Source: Priestia koreensis (GTDB taxonomy: Bacteria; Bacillota; Bacilli; Bacillales; Bacillaceae_H). Taken from it: 64,000 nucleotides of DNA. Below, piece by piece: positions 27,111 to 35,665 of the stretch. Location: contig NZ_LILC01000002.1 in NCBI RefSeq assembly GCF_001274935.1, positions 453,924 through 517,923 of the forward strand. Reading direction: 5' to 3'. A program made the translations under genes and the position numbers. Position 1 is the first letter of the stretch, and every line of letters starts with the position of its first letter. The notes under the pieces are model-generated. The model worked only from the letters and a program-made list of their open reading frames with translations. It was not told the DNA's origin and searched no databases.

Positions 27111-28304
27111 ATGTTAAAAAGAATGTTTCGTCATTACGACTATACGCTTTTGATTGCAGTTGTCGCGCTTTGTATTATAGGACTTGTGATGATTTATAGT
27201 TCCAGTATGATTACTGCCGTTACGAGATATAAACGGGAAAGTGATTTCTTCTTTAATCGTCAAGCGCTATGGCTTATTATCGCTAGCTTCTTTTTACTAG
27301 TAACGATGATCTTTCCATACAAAGCCTATGCAAAGATTATTCCGCCTATCGTTCTTGGCACAGCCGGTTTACTTATCTTACTTCGATTTATCGGACATAC
27401 GGCAGGGAACGCAAAAAGCTGGTTAGGAATTGGGGGCATGGGCATACAGCCTGCAGAGTTTGCAAAAATTGTGGTCATCATGTATCTTGCTACCATACTA
27501 GGACGGCGGCAAGAGAATATTAACAATCTAAAAAAAGCTTTTTTTCCACCGCTACTATTGACGATTGTTGTTTGTGGACTCGTTGCTGCACAGCCAGACC
27601 TTGGTACAGCATCCATTATTGGGTTAGTAAGCATTGTGATTATGGCATCGTCAGGCATTAATCGAAAAACGTTCGTTAAGCTATCTGTTTTAGCATTGAT
27701 AATGGTGGCGATTGCTGCGCCGATTATTATGATGAAAGGCCTTATTACCGATGAGCAGGTATCTCGATTTACAGGAGCTTCCGATCCGTTTAAGCTTGAA
27801 CAAACAGATGGATATCAGCTGGTAAATTCTTATTTAGCTATTGGTTCAGGTGGATTAGGAGGACGTGGATTAGGGGAAAGTATTCAAAAATATGGGTATT
27901 TACCAGAATCCCACACCGATTTTATTATGGCGGTCATTGCAGAAGAACTTGGCTTTTTCGGCGTAGCTATTGTATTATTCTTATTAGCCTTTATCGTACT
28001 AAAAAGTCTACTTTTAGCGAGGCGATGTACGGATCCTGTTGGTAGCCTATTTTGTATAGGTGTTGCTACGATGATTACTATTCAAACGAGCATCAATTTG
28101 GGTGGACTTACCGGTTTAATTCCAATTACCGGAGTGCCTCTTCCGTTTATTAGCTATGGTGGTTCTTCACTTATTGTACTGATTATTGCCATGGGAATTA
28201 TCTTGAATATCTCCATGTTTGTTAGGTATCAAGAATGGAAGCAAAGAGAAGAAGGCTCATCAGTGGACAAGCCTGCTCCGTTTTCATTAAATACAAATGC
28301 GTAG
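27111..28304 (+). CDS. ftsW: Septal SEDS peptidoglycan polymerase FtsW
   Basis: A 397-residue membrane protein of the SEDS family with about ten helices. SEDS proteins polymerise lipid II into glycan strands together with a class B PBP; FtsW acts at the division septum. Seen: DYTLLIAVVALCIIGLVMIYSSS, AQPDLGTASIIG, LPESHTDFIMAVIAEELGFFG and PITGVPLPFISYGGSSL, the standard signatures, including the catalytic-region Asp. Position downstream of ylaN and upstream of pycA matches ftsW (ylaO) of B. subtilis, rather than rodA or spoVE. Confidence 0.93.
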   Translation: MLKRMFRHYDYTLLIAVVALCIIGLVMIYSSSMITAVTRYKRESDFFFNRQALWLIIASFFLLVTMIFPYKAYAKIIPPIVLGTAGLLILLRFIGHTAGNAKSWLGIGGMGIQPAEFAKIVVIMYLATILGRRQENINNLKKAFFPPLLLTIVVCGLVAAQPDLGTASIIGLVSIVIMASSGINRKTFVKLSVLALIMVAIAAPIIMMKGLITDEQVSRFTGASDPFKLEQTDGYQLVNSYLAIGSGGLGGRGLGESIQKYGYLPESHTDFIMAVIAEELGFFGVAIVLFLLAFIVLKSLLLARRCTDPVGSLFCIGVATMITIQTSINLGGLTGLIPITGVPLPFISYGGSSLIVLIIAMGIILNISMFVRYQEWKQREEGSSVDKPAPFSLNTNA

Positions 28305-28310
28305 GAAAAA

Positions 28311-28346
28311 CAGAGTAAGCGATTTTTATGGCTTACTCTGATTTCA
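28311..28346 (+). terminator. Weak terminator-like hairpin after ftsW
   Basis: CAGAGTAAGC (28311-28320) pairs perfectly with GCTTACTCTG (28331-28340), but only ATTTCAT follows, so termination may be partial. Confidence 0.55.
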
Positions 28347-28459
28347 TAGATACCCTGTTTATGTGTTATATTTATGCATTTTAGATGGATAAACGTAACG
28401 ACGAATTCAAGGGAGAATAAATAGAATTATGATGAAGCAGTTAGAAAGGAGAGAAGAGT

Positions 28460-31400
28460 GTGAGTCGTGTAACGAAAAAGATAAAAAAAGTATTAGTAGC
28501 AAACAGAGGTGAAATCGCGATACGGGTATTTCGTGCTTGTAACGAGCTAAATATCCGAACAGTTGCGATTTATTCAAAAGAGGATTCAGGCTCCTATCAT
28601 CGCTATAAAGCAGATGAGGCCTATCTTGTAGGGGAAGGCAAAAAGCCGATCGATGCGTACCTTGATATTGAAGGAATTATTGAGATCGCCAAATCACATG
28701 GCGTTGATGCTATTCATCCGGGATACGGATTTTTATCTGAAAATATTAAATTCGCTACTCGATGTGAAGAAGAAGGCATCGTCTTCATCGGTCCTAATTC
28801 TAAACATCTGAACATGTTCGGGGATAAGGTAAAGGCACGCTATCAAGCAGTTGAAGCAGGCATTCCGGTTATTCCTGGAACAGATGGTCCAATCTCTTCT
28901 CTGAAAGAAGTGGAAGAATTCGGAAGACAACACGGGTATCCACTTATGATTAAAGCTGCTTTAGGTGGCGGTGGGCGAGGGATGCGTATCGTCCGCAATG
29001 AAGCTGGTGTAAAAGAGTCCTACGAGCGTGCGAAGTCAGAAGCGAAGGCTGCGTTTGGTAGCGATGAAGTATATGTAGAAAAATTTGTCGAGAATCCAAA
29101 ACATATTGAAGTGCAGATCTTAGGGGATCACTCAGGGAATATCGTTCATTTGTATGAGCGCGATTGTTCCGTTCAGCGTCGACATCAAAAAGTAGTAGAG
29201 GTTGCACCGAGCTTGTCCCTTTCCGCAGAGCTTCGCGACCGAATTTGTGAAGCGGCTGTAAAATTAATGGAAAATGTACAGTACATAAATGCTGGAACAG
29301 TAGAATTCTTAGTAGCGAATGATGAATTTTATTTCATTGAAGTAAATCCACGTGTTCAGGTTGAGCATACGATTACGGAAATGATTACAGGAATTGATAT
29401 TGTACAATCACAAATTTTAATTGCAGATGGTTATGATTTAAATAGTCCTATAGTGGGCGTTCCAGCGCAAGAAGACATTCGTACAAATGGGTATGCGATT
29501 CAATCTCGTGTTACGACAGAAGATCCGTTAAATAACTTCATGCCAGATACGGGGAAAATTATGGCTTATCGCTCCGGCGGTGGATTCGGTGTTCGTCTTG
29601 ATACGGGAAACAGCTTCCAAGGCGCTGTTATCACGCCTTACTACGACTCACTACTTGTAAAAGTAACGACATGGGCGCTTACGTTTGATCAAGCGGCAGC
29701 GAAAATGGTCCGAAATCTTCGCGAGTTTCGTATTCGTGGAATTAAAACCAATATTCCGTTTTTAGAAAACGTAGTCAAACACGAAGACTTTTTAACAGGA
29801 AGCTACAATACATCATTTATTGATACAACGCCAGAGCTTTTCGTGTTCCCAAAACGTAAGGACCGTGGAACAAAAATGCTAACGTACATTGCCAACGTAA
29901 CGGTTAACGGCTTCCCAGGTGTGGAAAGTAAGAAAAAACCTGATCATGGGAATCTTCGTATTCCAGCTCTATCAACTTTAACAGAGCCATTAAAAGGGAC
30001 GAAGCAAATTTTAGATGAGCAAGGTCCTGAAGGGCTTGTAAAATGGGTGAAAGAACAAAAAGAAGTACTCTTAACGGATACAACGTTCCGTGATGCTCAT
30101 CAGTCGCTTTTAGCTACGCGTGTGAGAACAAACGATTTAAAACAAATTGCAAAGCCAACAGCGCAGCTATTACCAAACCTGTTCTCGATGGAAATGTGGG
30201 GAGGGGCAACATTTGATGTGTCTTATCGCTTCTTAAAAGAAGATCCGTGGGATCGTTTGCTGAAGCTTCGTGAAGAAGCACCAAACGTTCTTTTCCAAAT
30301 GTTACTTCGTGCTTCAAATGCCGTAGGGTATAAAAATTATCCAGATAACGTTATTAAAGAATTTGTCGAGAAGTCATCTCAAGCAGGGATTGATGTATTC
30401 CGAATCTTTGATAGCTTGAACTGGGTTCCTGGAATGACGCTTGCCATTGATTCTGTACGTAAAAACAATAAAATCGCAGAGGCAGCGATTTGCTATACGG
30501 GTGATATTTTAGATCCAACGCGACGTAAATACGATCTCGATTATTACAAAACGATGGCTAAAGAGCTAGAAGCATCAGGAGCGCATATTTTAGGGATTAA
30601 AGATATGGCAGGTCTATTAAAGCCGCAGGCTGCGTATGACCTTGTATCAGCCCTAAAAGAAACGGTAGATATTCCTATTCATCTGCATACACACGATACG
30701 AGCGGAAACGGTCTATACACATACGCAAAAGCTATTGAAGCGGGAGTCGATATCGTAGACGTGGCAGCAAGCTCTATGGCAGGTCTTACGTCTCAGCCAA
30801 GTGCAAACTCTCTGTACTATGCGCTTGAAGGAACAGATCGCAAGCCTAACTTAAATATTGCAGGATTAGAGCAATTATCTAATTATTGGGAAGATGTTCG
30901 TAAGTATTACAAAGACTTTGAAAGTGGCATGAATGCTCCACATACGGAAGTGTATGTCCATGAAATGCCTGGTGGACAGTACAGTAACCTCCAGCAGCAA
31001 GCGAAAGCTGTCGGTCTAGGAGATCGTTGGGATGAAGTGAAAGAAATGTATTCGCGTGTTAACCAAATGTTTGGCGATCTAGTAAAAGTAACGCCATCAT
31101 CAAAAGTAGTAGGCGATATGGCGCTTTATATGGTTCAAAATAACCTAACAGAAGATGATATTTATGAACGCGGCGAAACGCTTGATTTCCCAGATTCTGT
31201 TGTCGAGTTGTTTGAGGGCTATTTGGGACAGCCACACGGCGGATTCCCAAAAGAACTGCAGCGTATTATTTTAAAAGGTAAAAAGCCTGTAACGGATCGT
31301 CCGGGCGAACTGTTGGAGCCGGTTGATTTCAAAGAGATTCGTGACACGTTATTCCACTCATTAAATCGTGCGGTCACAAGCTTTGACGTCATCGCTTACG

Positions 31401-31909
31401 CTCTCTATCCAAAAGTATTCATGGAGTACAGCAAAGCAGTGGAGCAGTACGGTGACATCTCTGTACTTGATACACCGACGTTCCTTCATGGTATGCGTTT
31501 AGGTGAAGAAGTAGAGATTGAGATTGAACAAGGAAAAACGTTGATTGTGAAGCTTGTCTCAATCGGAGAGCCGCAGTCAAACGGTACGCGTGTCGTTTAC
31601 TTTGAGTTGAACGGTCAGCCACGTGAAGTAGTGATCAAAGATGAAAGCATCAAGGCAACAGTCGCAACAAAAACGAAGATTGATCCAAGCAACCCTAGTC
31701 ATATCGGGGCAACTATGCCTGGTACAGTCATTAAATTACTAGTAGATAAAGGCGATCAAGTAGCCAAAGGCGATCATTTGATGATTACAGAAGCGATGAA
31801 AATGGAAACAACCGTTCAAGCTCCTTATTCAGGAACGGTAAAAGATATCTTTATTAAAAATGGTGAAGCAATCGAACCAGGAGATTTACTAATTGAACTA
31901 TCGAAATAA
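28460..31909 (+). CDS. pycA: Pyruvate carboxylase
   Basis: A 1149-residue biotin-dependent enzyme that carboxylates pyruvate to oxaloacetate, replenishing the TCA cycle. The biotin carboxylase domain (about 1-460) contains ALGGGGRGMRIV and CSVQRRHQKVVEVAPS. The carboxyltransferase TIM barrel (about 530-800) contains FRDAHQSLLATRVRT, EMWGGATFDVSYRFLKEDPW and a metal-binding HLHTHDTSG. The C-terminal biotinyl domain (about 1075-1149) carries the biotin lysine in EAMKMET. The single-chain form is full length. GTG start with AAAGGAGAG upstream. The biotin ligase BirA that would modify it is encoded at 51413-52399. Confidence 0.97.
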   Translation: MSRVTKKIKKVLVANRGEIAIRVFRACNELNIRTVAIYSKEDSGSYHRYKADEAYLVGEGKKPIDAYLDIEGIIEIAKSHGVDAIHPGYGFLSENIKFATRCEEEGIVFIGPNSKHLNMFGDKVKARYQAVEAGIPVIPGTDGPISSLKEVEEFGRQHGYPLMIKAALGGGGRGMRIVRNEAGVKESYERAKSEAKAAFGSDEVYVEKFVENPKHIEVQILGDHSGNIVHLYERDCSVQRRHQKVVEVAPSLSLSAELRDRICEAAVKLMENVQYINAGTVEFLVANDEFYFIEVNPRVQVEHTITEMITGIDIVQSQILIADGYDLNSPIVGVPAQEDIRTNGYAIQSRVTTEDPLNNFMPDTGKIMAYRSGGGFGVRLDTGNSFQGAVITPYYDSLLVKVTTWALTFDQAAAKMVRNLREFRIRGIKTNIPFLENVVKHEDFLTGSYNTSFIDTTPELFVFPKRKDRGTKMLTYIANVTVNGFPGVESKKKPDHGNLRIPALSTLTEPLKGTKQILDEQGPEGLVKWVKEQKEVLLTDTTFRDAHQSLLATRVRTNDLKQIAKPTAQLLPNLFSMEMWGGATFDVSYRFLKEDPWDRLLKLREEAPNVLFQMLLRASNAVGYKNYPDNVIKEFVEKSSQAGIDVFRIFDSLNWVPGMTLAIDSVRKNNKIAEAAICYTGDILDPTRRKYDLDYYKTMAKELEASGAHILGIKDMAGLLKPQAAYDLVSALKETVDIPIHLHTHDTSGNGLYTYAKAIEAGVDIVDVAASSMAGLTSQPSANSLYYALEGTDRKPNLNIAGLEQLSNYWEDVRKYYKDFESGMNAPHTEVYVHEMPGGQYSNLQQQAKAVGLGDRWDEVKEMYSRVNQMFGDLVKVTPSSKVVGDMALYMVQNNLTEDDIYERGETLDFPDSVVELFEGYLGQPHGGFPKELQRIILKGKKPVTDRPGELLEPVDFKEIRDTLFHSLNRAVTSFDVIAYALYPKVFMEYSKAVEQYGDISVLDTPTFLHGMRLGEEVEIEIEQGKTLIVKLVSIGEPQSNGTRVVYFELNGQPREVVIKDESIKATVATKTKIDPSNPSHIGATMPGTVIKLLVDKGDQVAKGDHLMITEAMKMETTVQAPYSGTVKDIFIKNGEAIEPGDLLIELSK

Positions 31910-31913
31910 CATA

Positions 31914-31950
31914 AAAAGATCGAGGAGCGTGAGTTCCTCGATCTTTTTTT
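31914..31950. terminator. Bidirectional terminator between pycA and ctaA
   Basis: AAAAGATCGAGGA (31914-31926) pairs with TCCTCGATCTTTT (31935-31947), U-rich on both strands. Confidence 0.93.
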
Positions 31951-32866
31951 ATCTCATCGATTTTTTATTACGCTGACTGCGAAGGGCGAGCATCGCTAAG
32001 TAGCTTAGCACACCGAACAGACATGAAATAAATAATGAGTGCATTAAGGCAAAGCCTAATGCTAAATGACTTAGTACGGACAATGCACCTGATAAGGCTT
32101 GAAGCGTGATGAGAATAAAGCTGATTAACCAACTGTAAAATACAACCTTCTGCTGACGATAATGCTTAAACGCATGAATAAATGCAATTAAGATCCATAC
32201 GAAAATTAGCGTTGCAGCAAGTCGATGTCCCATTTGTACCCACTGATAAAAGTCCTGTGGCAACCCGATGCTACCGTTTGAGCAAAACGGAACGCTCGCA
32301 CAAGCAAGGCTTGATTTCGTATGACGTACGTAAGCACCTGTGTAAACGACGACATAGCTATAAATCAAAATGCCGTAAATATGAAATAGCATGGTACGAC
32401 CGAAACGTAAAGAGAGGGAATCAAATTTGCGATCAACCTCAAACACTAGCAGTGTTAAGAGGAGCACGGATGCGAACGAAATAAGAGAAATCCCAAAGTG
32501 AAGAGCCATGACAAGTGCAACTTGTCCCCATACAACGGCCGCAGCTCCAAGAAGTGCTTGAAGCACTAAGAAAACAAACGCAATAACTGCTAGAGGACGA
32601 GCTTCACGAACGTGTTTTAAGGCAATCCAACACCAAATACATAGTGCAAGAACTAGAATACCACCGAGACCAGATGCTGCTCGATGACTCAACTCAATAA
32701 CGGTTTCAATCGTAAGCGGATGCGGGATAATTTGACCGTGACAAAGAGGCCACTGACGTCCACACCCAAGACCAGATCCTGTTTTTGTTACTAACGCTCC
32801 CCCAAGTAAAATCACCGCCATACAAAGAGTGGTGACAACTGATAGAGCTTTCAATAATTTGTTCAA
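31949..32866 (-). CDS. ctaA: Heme A synthase CtaA
   Basis: A 305-residue membrane enzyme that oxidises the C8 methyl of heme O to the formyl of heme A for cytochrome oxidase. Eight membrane helices are expected. Seen: the Cys pair in [15 protein letters not shown] near residues 35-42, the essential Glu/His of [10 protein letters not shown] near 57-60, the second Cys pair CASVPFC near 191-197 and [11 protein letters not shown] with the C-terminal-half heme-ligand histidine. TTG start with GGTGG upstream. Divergent from ctaB, as in B. subtilis, where ResD activates both sides. Confidence 0.95.
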   Translation of the reverse strand: MNKLLKALSVVTTLCMAVILLGGALVTKTGSGLGCGRQWPLCHGQIIPHPLTIETVIELSHRAASGLGGILVLALCIWCWIALKHVREARPLAVIAFVFLVLQALLGAAAVVWGQVALVMALHFGISLISFASVLLLTLLVFEVDRKFDSLSLRFGRTMLFHIYGILIYSYVVVYTGAYVRHTKSSLACASVPFCSNGSIGLPQDFYQWVQMGHRLAATLIFVWILIAFIHAFKHYRQQKVVFYSWLISFILITLQALSGALSVLSHLALGFALMHSLFISCLFGVLSYLAMLALRSQRNKKSMR

Positions 32867-33247
32867 AATACCACCGCCTAGAAATAGTGCTTCCTGTACA
32901 TATAAACTCTATAGACAAGTATTAATTTTATTATATCAATAGAATACATGCAAAGAAGAAGGAATGAATGCCAAGATATAAGTATAAATAATCGCCTTTT
33001 TTATAGTCAGTATGTGTTAAAATATGGATAAGGATTCTCTTGCCTATAAAAAAGTTACGAAAATAGCAGGCATATGCTAGCTTCAGCTAGAAATTATACA
33101 GAAGAAAATCGTTCTCTAACTAGATCGACACACGTTAAACCTTTCGAAGTAAGCAACAAAGGCTTGAATGTGTCTCATGTGAATTATAACTCTTTCTTCT
33201 TGATGCGTAATGATTTTGTGTCATCTATCGAAAAAAATCCATATAAA
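32867..33247. other. Divergent ctaA-ctaB intergenic region
   Basis: About 380 A/T-rich bases upstream of the ResD-like sites. They contain TATAAT-like elements on the minus strand near 32920-32935 that may serve ctaA, and a small hairpin CTAGC/GCTAG near 33077-33090. An ORF at 33074-33289 has no ribosome binding site and is not credible. No terminator was found. Confidence 0.4.
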
Positions 33248-33290
33248 TTTCACATTTTTTTCACAAAATTACCTAAAAATGTGTTTTAAT
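33248..33290 (+). promoter_or_regulatory. ctaB promoter with tandem ResD-like boxes
   Basis: TTTCACA occurs at 33248-33254 and again at 33259-33265. These are complements of TGTGAAA, spaced 11 bases (one helical turn), and resemble the ResD consensus TTTGTGAAT recalled from B. subtilis. Downstream, TGTTTTAAT (33282-33290) forms an extended -10 with no good -35, as expected for an activator-dependent promoter. The start would be near 33297, giving a leader of about 185 nt. Confidence 0.55.
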
Positions 33291-33319
33291 ATACACGAGA
33301 AACATGTTCTAATATAAAG

Positions 33320-33361
33320 GAGAAAACACACTCACCATAGACCCCTCTTTGCGGTTTTCTC
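33320..33361 (+). promoter_or_regulatory. Hairpin in the ctaB leader
   Basis: GAGAAAAC (33320-33327) pairs with GTTTTCTC (33354-33361) over a 26-base loop; no U-run follows. From memory, B. subtilis ctaB has a regulated leader terminator, but this structure does not look like a standard terminator. Confidence 0.3.
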
Positions 33362-33481
33362 GAAGTCTTCTTCATCACCTTTACAAGCTGTACGCTGTTT
33401 CCTGCACACACATATACCATCAATCAGTTTAATAGTCATAATCATCGATTCAGTATGATGAAGGGCAAAGGAGGAGCTACG

Positions 33482-34429
33482 ATGAGCAACGTCAGGTTGA
33501 GATCGTCGGAAGATTCTGAAGATTATTCAGAAAAGCCGTTGCTGCACCCCATTGTGGTGACATCGGTTTGGAAAGACTTTTTAGCTACCATCAAGATTGG
33601 AATCGTAAATTCAAACTTAATTACCGCTTTTACAGGTTTTTGGTTAGCCCTCTATTTTAATGGAGAACGTTTTCTTCAAAATTTAGATCTTGCTTTTTTC
33701 TCTCTAATTGGTACCGCTCTCATAATTGCGGGATCCTGTAGCTTAAACAATTATATCGATCGTGACATTGATCATTTAATGGAACGAACGAAGGAACGGC
33801 CGACAGTGACAGGACGCTTTAACCCGGTGATCGTGTTGTTTATGGGAATAGGATTGACCCTGTTAGGATTATTCATGCTTTTGGCTACTACCCTTACTGC
33901 AGCTGTAATTGGGCTAGTAGGAGTGATCACCTACGTGTTTTTCTATACGCTTTGGTCGAAGCGACAGTATACGATTAATACCGTTGTAGGAAGCATATCA
34001 GGAGCAGTCCCTCCACTCATTGGATGGGCAGCAGTAGATTCAAATTTACATATTGTAGCATGGATTTTATTTCTGATGATGTTCATCTGGCAGCCACCTC
34101 ATTTTCTGGCGCTTGCGATGCGAAGAAGTGAAGAGTACCGCGCAGCCAATATTCCTATGCTGCCGGTTGTATATGGTTTTAGCGTCACGAAGAGGCAAGT
34201 TATGATTTGGATTGCCTGCTTGCTTCCGCTTCCGTTTTACTTATATGAACTCGGGCTCTGGTTTGTTATTGTCACCACGATTCTTACAATAGGATGGTTA
34301 AGTCTTGGAGCCTTAAAATATACTAGTTTGAAAGACGATAAAAAGTGGGGAAGCCTGATGTTTGTTTATTCGGTTAACTACTTAACGATCGTATTCGTTT
34401 TAATGGTTGTGGCAACTTTATTCATTTAA
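33482..34429 (+). CDS. ctaB: Protoheme IX farnesyltransferase, heme O synthase
   Basis: A 315-residue UbiA-family prenyltransferase that adds a farnesyl group to heme B, making heme O, the substrate of CtaA. About nine membrane helices. Catalytic aspartate motif [26 protein letters not shown] near residue 90; second loop [14 protein letters not shown]. The ATG at 33482 has AAGGAGG eight bases upstream; a longer frame from 33455 runs through that site. First gene of ctaBCDEF. Confidence 0.95.
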   Translation: MSNVRLRSSEDSEDYSEKPLLHPIVVTSVWKDFLATIKIGIVNSNLITAFTGFWLALYFNGERFLQNLDLAFFSLIGTALIIAGSCSLNNYIDRDIDHLMERTKERPTVTGRFNPVIVLFMGIGLTLLGLFMLLATTLTAAVIGLVGVITYVFFYTLWSKRQYTINTVVGSISGAVPPLIGWAAVDSNLHIVAWILFLMMFIWQPPHFLALAMRRSEEYRAANIPMLPVVYGFSVTKRQVMIWIACLLPLPFYLYELGLWFVIVTTILTIGWLSLGALKYTSLKDDKKWGSLMFVYSVNYLTIVFVLMVVATLFI

Positions 34430-34549
34430 AGTCTGCAACATTACAAGGGGAATTTCTTCTTAATGAATTTCTATATAGAAGGGATTAATGTTTCAGTTTT
34501 TTGAAACGGAAATGAAATCACATCAATGAAAGAGGGGTATGGATGGGGT

Positions 34550-35617
34550 ATGAAAAAATGGCTACCTAAATGGCGCATAATGTTACTATTTAGCATGATC
34601 GCGCTTTTATTAGCAGGCTGTGGCAAACCGTTTTTATCAACGCTGCAACCGGCTGGTGAAGTAGCTGACATGCAGTATTCGTTGATGCTACTTAGCACGA
34701 TTATAATGGTTTTAGTTATTGTAGTCGTCACCATTATCTTTATCTATGTGGTGGTACGTTTTCGTCGCCGCGAAGGAGATGAAGATGTTATTCCAAAGCA
34801 GGTGGAAGGCAGCAAGAAATTAGAAATCATTTGGACTGTTATTCCAATTTTGCTGTTAATTATTCTAGCCATTCCGACTGTGAAGGATACGTTCACACTG
34901 GCGAACGTTTCAGGAATGGAAGGGAAGAACAAAGACAAGGATGCACTCGTTGTGAATGTCCGCGCAAACTTGTATTGGTGGGAGTTTGAATATCCTGACA
35001 AAAAAATCATTACTTCTCAAGATCTTGTAGTACCTACCGATCAAAAAGTCTACTTCAAAGTTAAAGCTTCTGATGTGAAACATTCCTTCTGGATTCCTTC
35101 CGTTGGTGGAAAAATTGATACAAACGTAGAAAATGATAATAAGTTTTGGTTAGTCTTCGATTCGAAAAAAGCTGAAAAGGCCGGCGGTATTTTCTATGGG
35201 AAATGTGCTGAACTATGCGGCCCGTCTCATGCACTTATGGATTTTAAAGTTAAAGCGCTACCAAAGGATGAATTTAATGCTTGGGTAGATAAAATGAAAA
35301 GTGCAAAACCAGAAGTAGCCGATGCAGACGCACAGGCTGGCGAAGAAGTATTTAAGAAAAACTGTTTATCATGTCATGCGGTAGAAGCAAAAGATACTCG
35401 TGCTGAAGTAGCTCGCACAGCGCCGAACTTAACTGATTTTGCGGACCGTGAGCGTGTGGCAGGAATTCTACCAAACAATGAAGAAAGCATTAAAAAATGG
35501 CTGAAAGATCCTGAATCGATCAAGCCGGGCAACAAGATGACAGGAAAGTATGGAAATTTAACTGATGAACAAATTGATCAGTTAACGAAGTACTTGATGG
35601 GAATGAAAGTTGAATAA
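34550..35617 (+). CDS. ctaC: Cytochrome caa3 oxidase subunit II with fused cytochrome c
   Basis: A 355-residue lipoprotein subunit. Signal peptide with lipobox LAGC (Cys near residue 24), two membrane helices, then the periplasmic-type CuA domain with ligands in CAELCGPSHALMDF (Cys, Glu, Cys, His, Met) and the upstream His in KHSFWIP. A C-terminal cytochrome c domain with the heme site CLSCH near residue 274 and axial Met (NKMTG) near 325 marks it as caa3-type, taking electrons from cytochrome c. I choose the ATG at 34550 (MKKWLPKW) over 34526 because GGGG stands just upstream and it gives a normal signal peptide. Confidence 0.95.
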   Translation: MKKWLPKWRIMLLFSMIALLLAGCGKPFLSTLQPAGEVADMQYSLMLLSTIIMVLVIVVVTIIFIYVVVRFRRREGDEDVIPKQVEGSKKLEIIWTVIPILLLIILAIPTVKDTFTLANVSGMEGKNKDKDALVVNVRANLYWWEFEYPDKKIITSQDLVVPTDQKVYFKVKASDVKHSFWIPSVGGKIDTNVENDNKFWLVFDSKKAEKAGGIFYGKCAELCGPSHALMDFKVKALPKDEFNAWVDKMKSAKPEVADADAQAGEEVFKKNCLSCHAVEAKDTRAEVARTAPNLTDFADRERVAGILPNNEESIKKWLKDPESIKPGNKMTGKYGNLTDEQIDQLTKYLMGMKVE

Positions 35618-35665
35618 AGGTCTAGTAACATGCTCGTATAGTTACGACAAAGGGGAGGTTAAGCC

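Noticed and set aside
28311..28459. Riboswitch or leader control before pycA
   Set aside because: Only the ftsW-side hairpin is evident; the remaining about 110 bases show no convincing structure.
33074..33289. 71-codon ORF in the ctaA-ctaB gap
   Set aside because: No ribosome binding site, low-complexity composition, and it runs through the ResD-like boxes at 33248-33265 and nearly to the -10.
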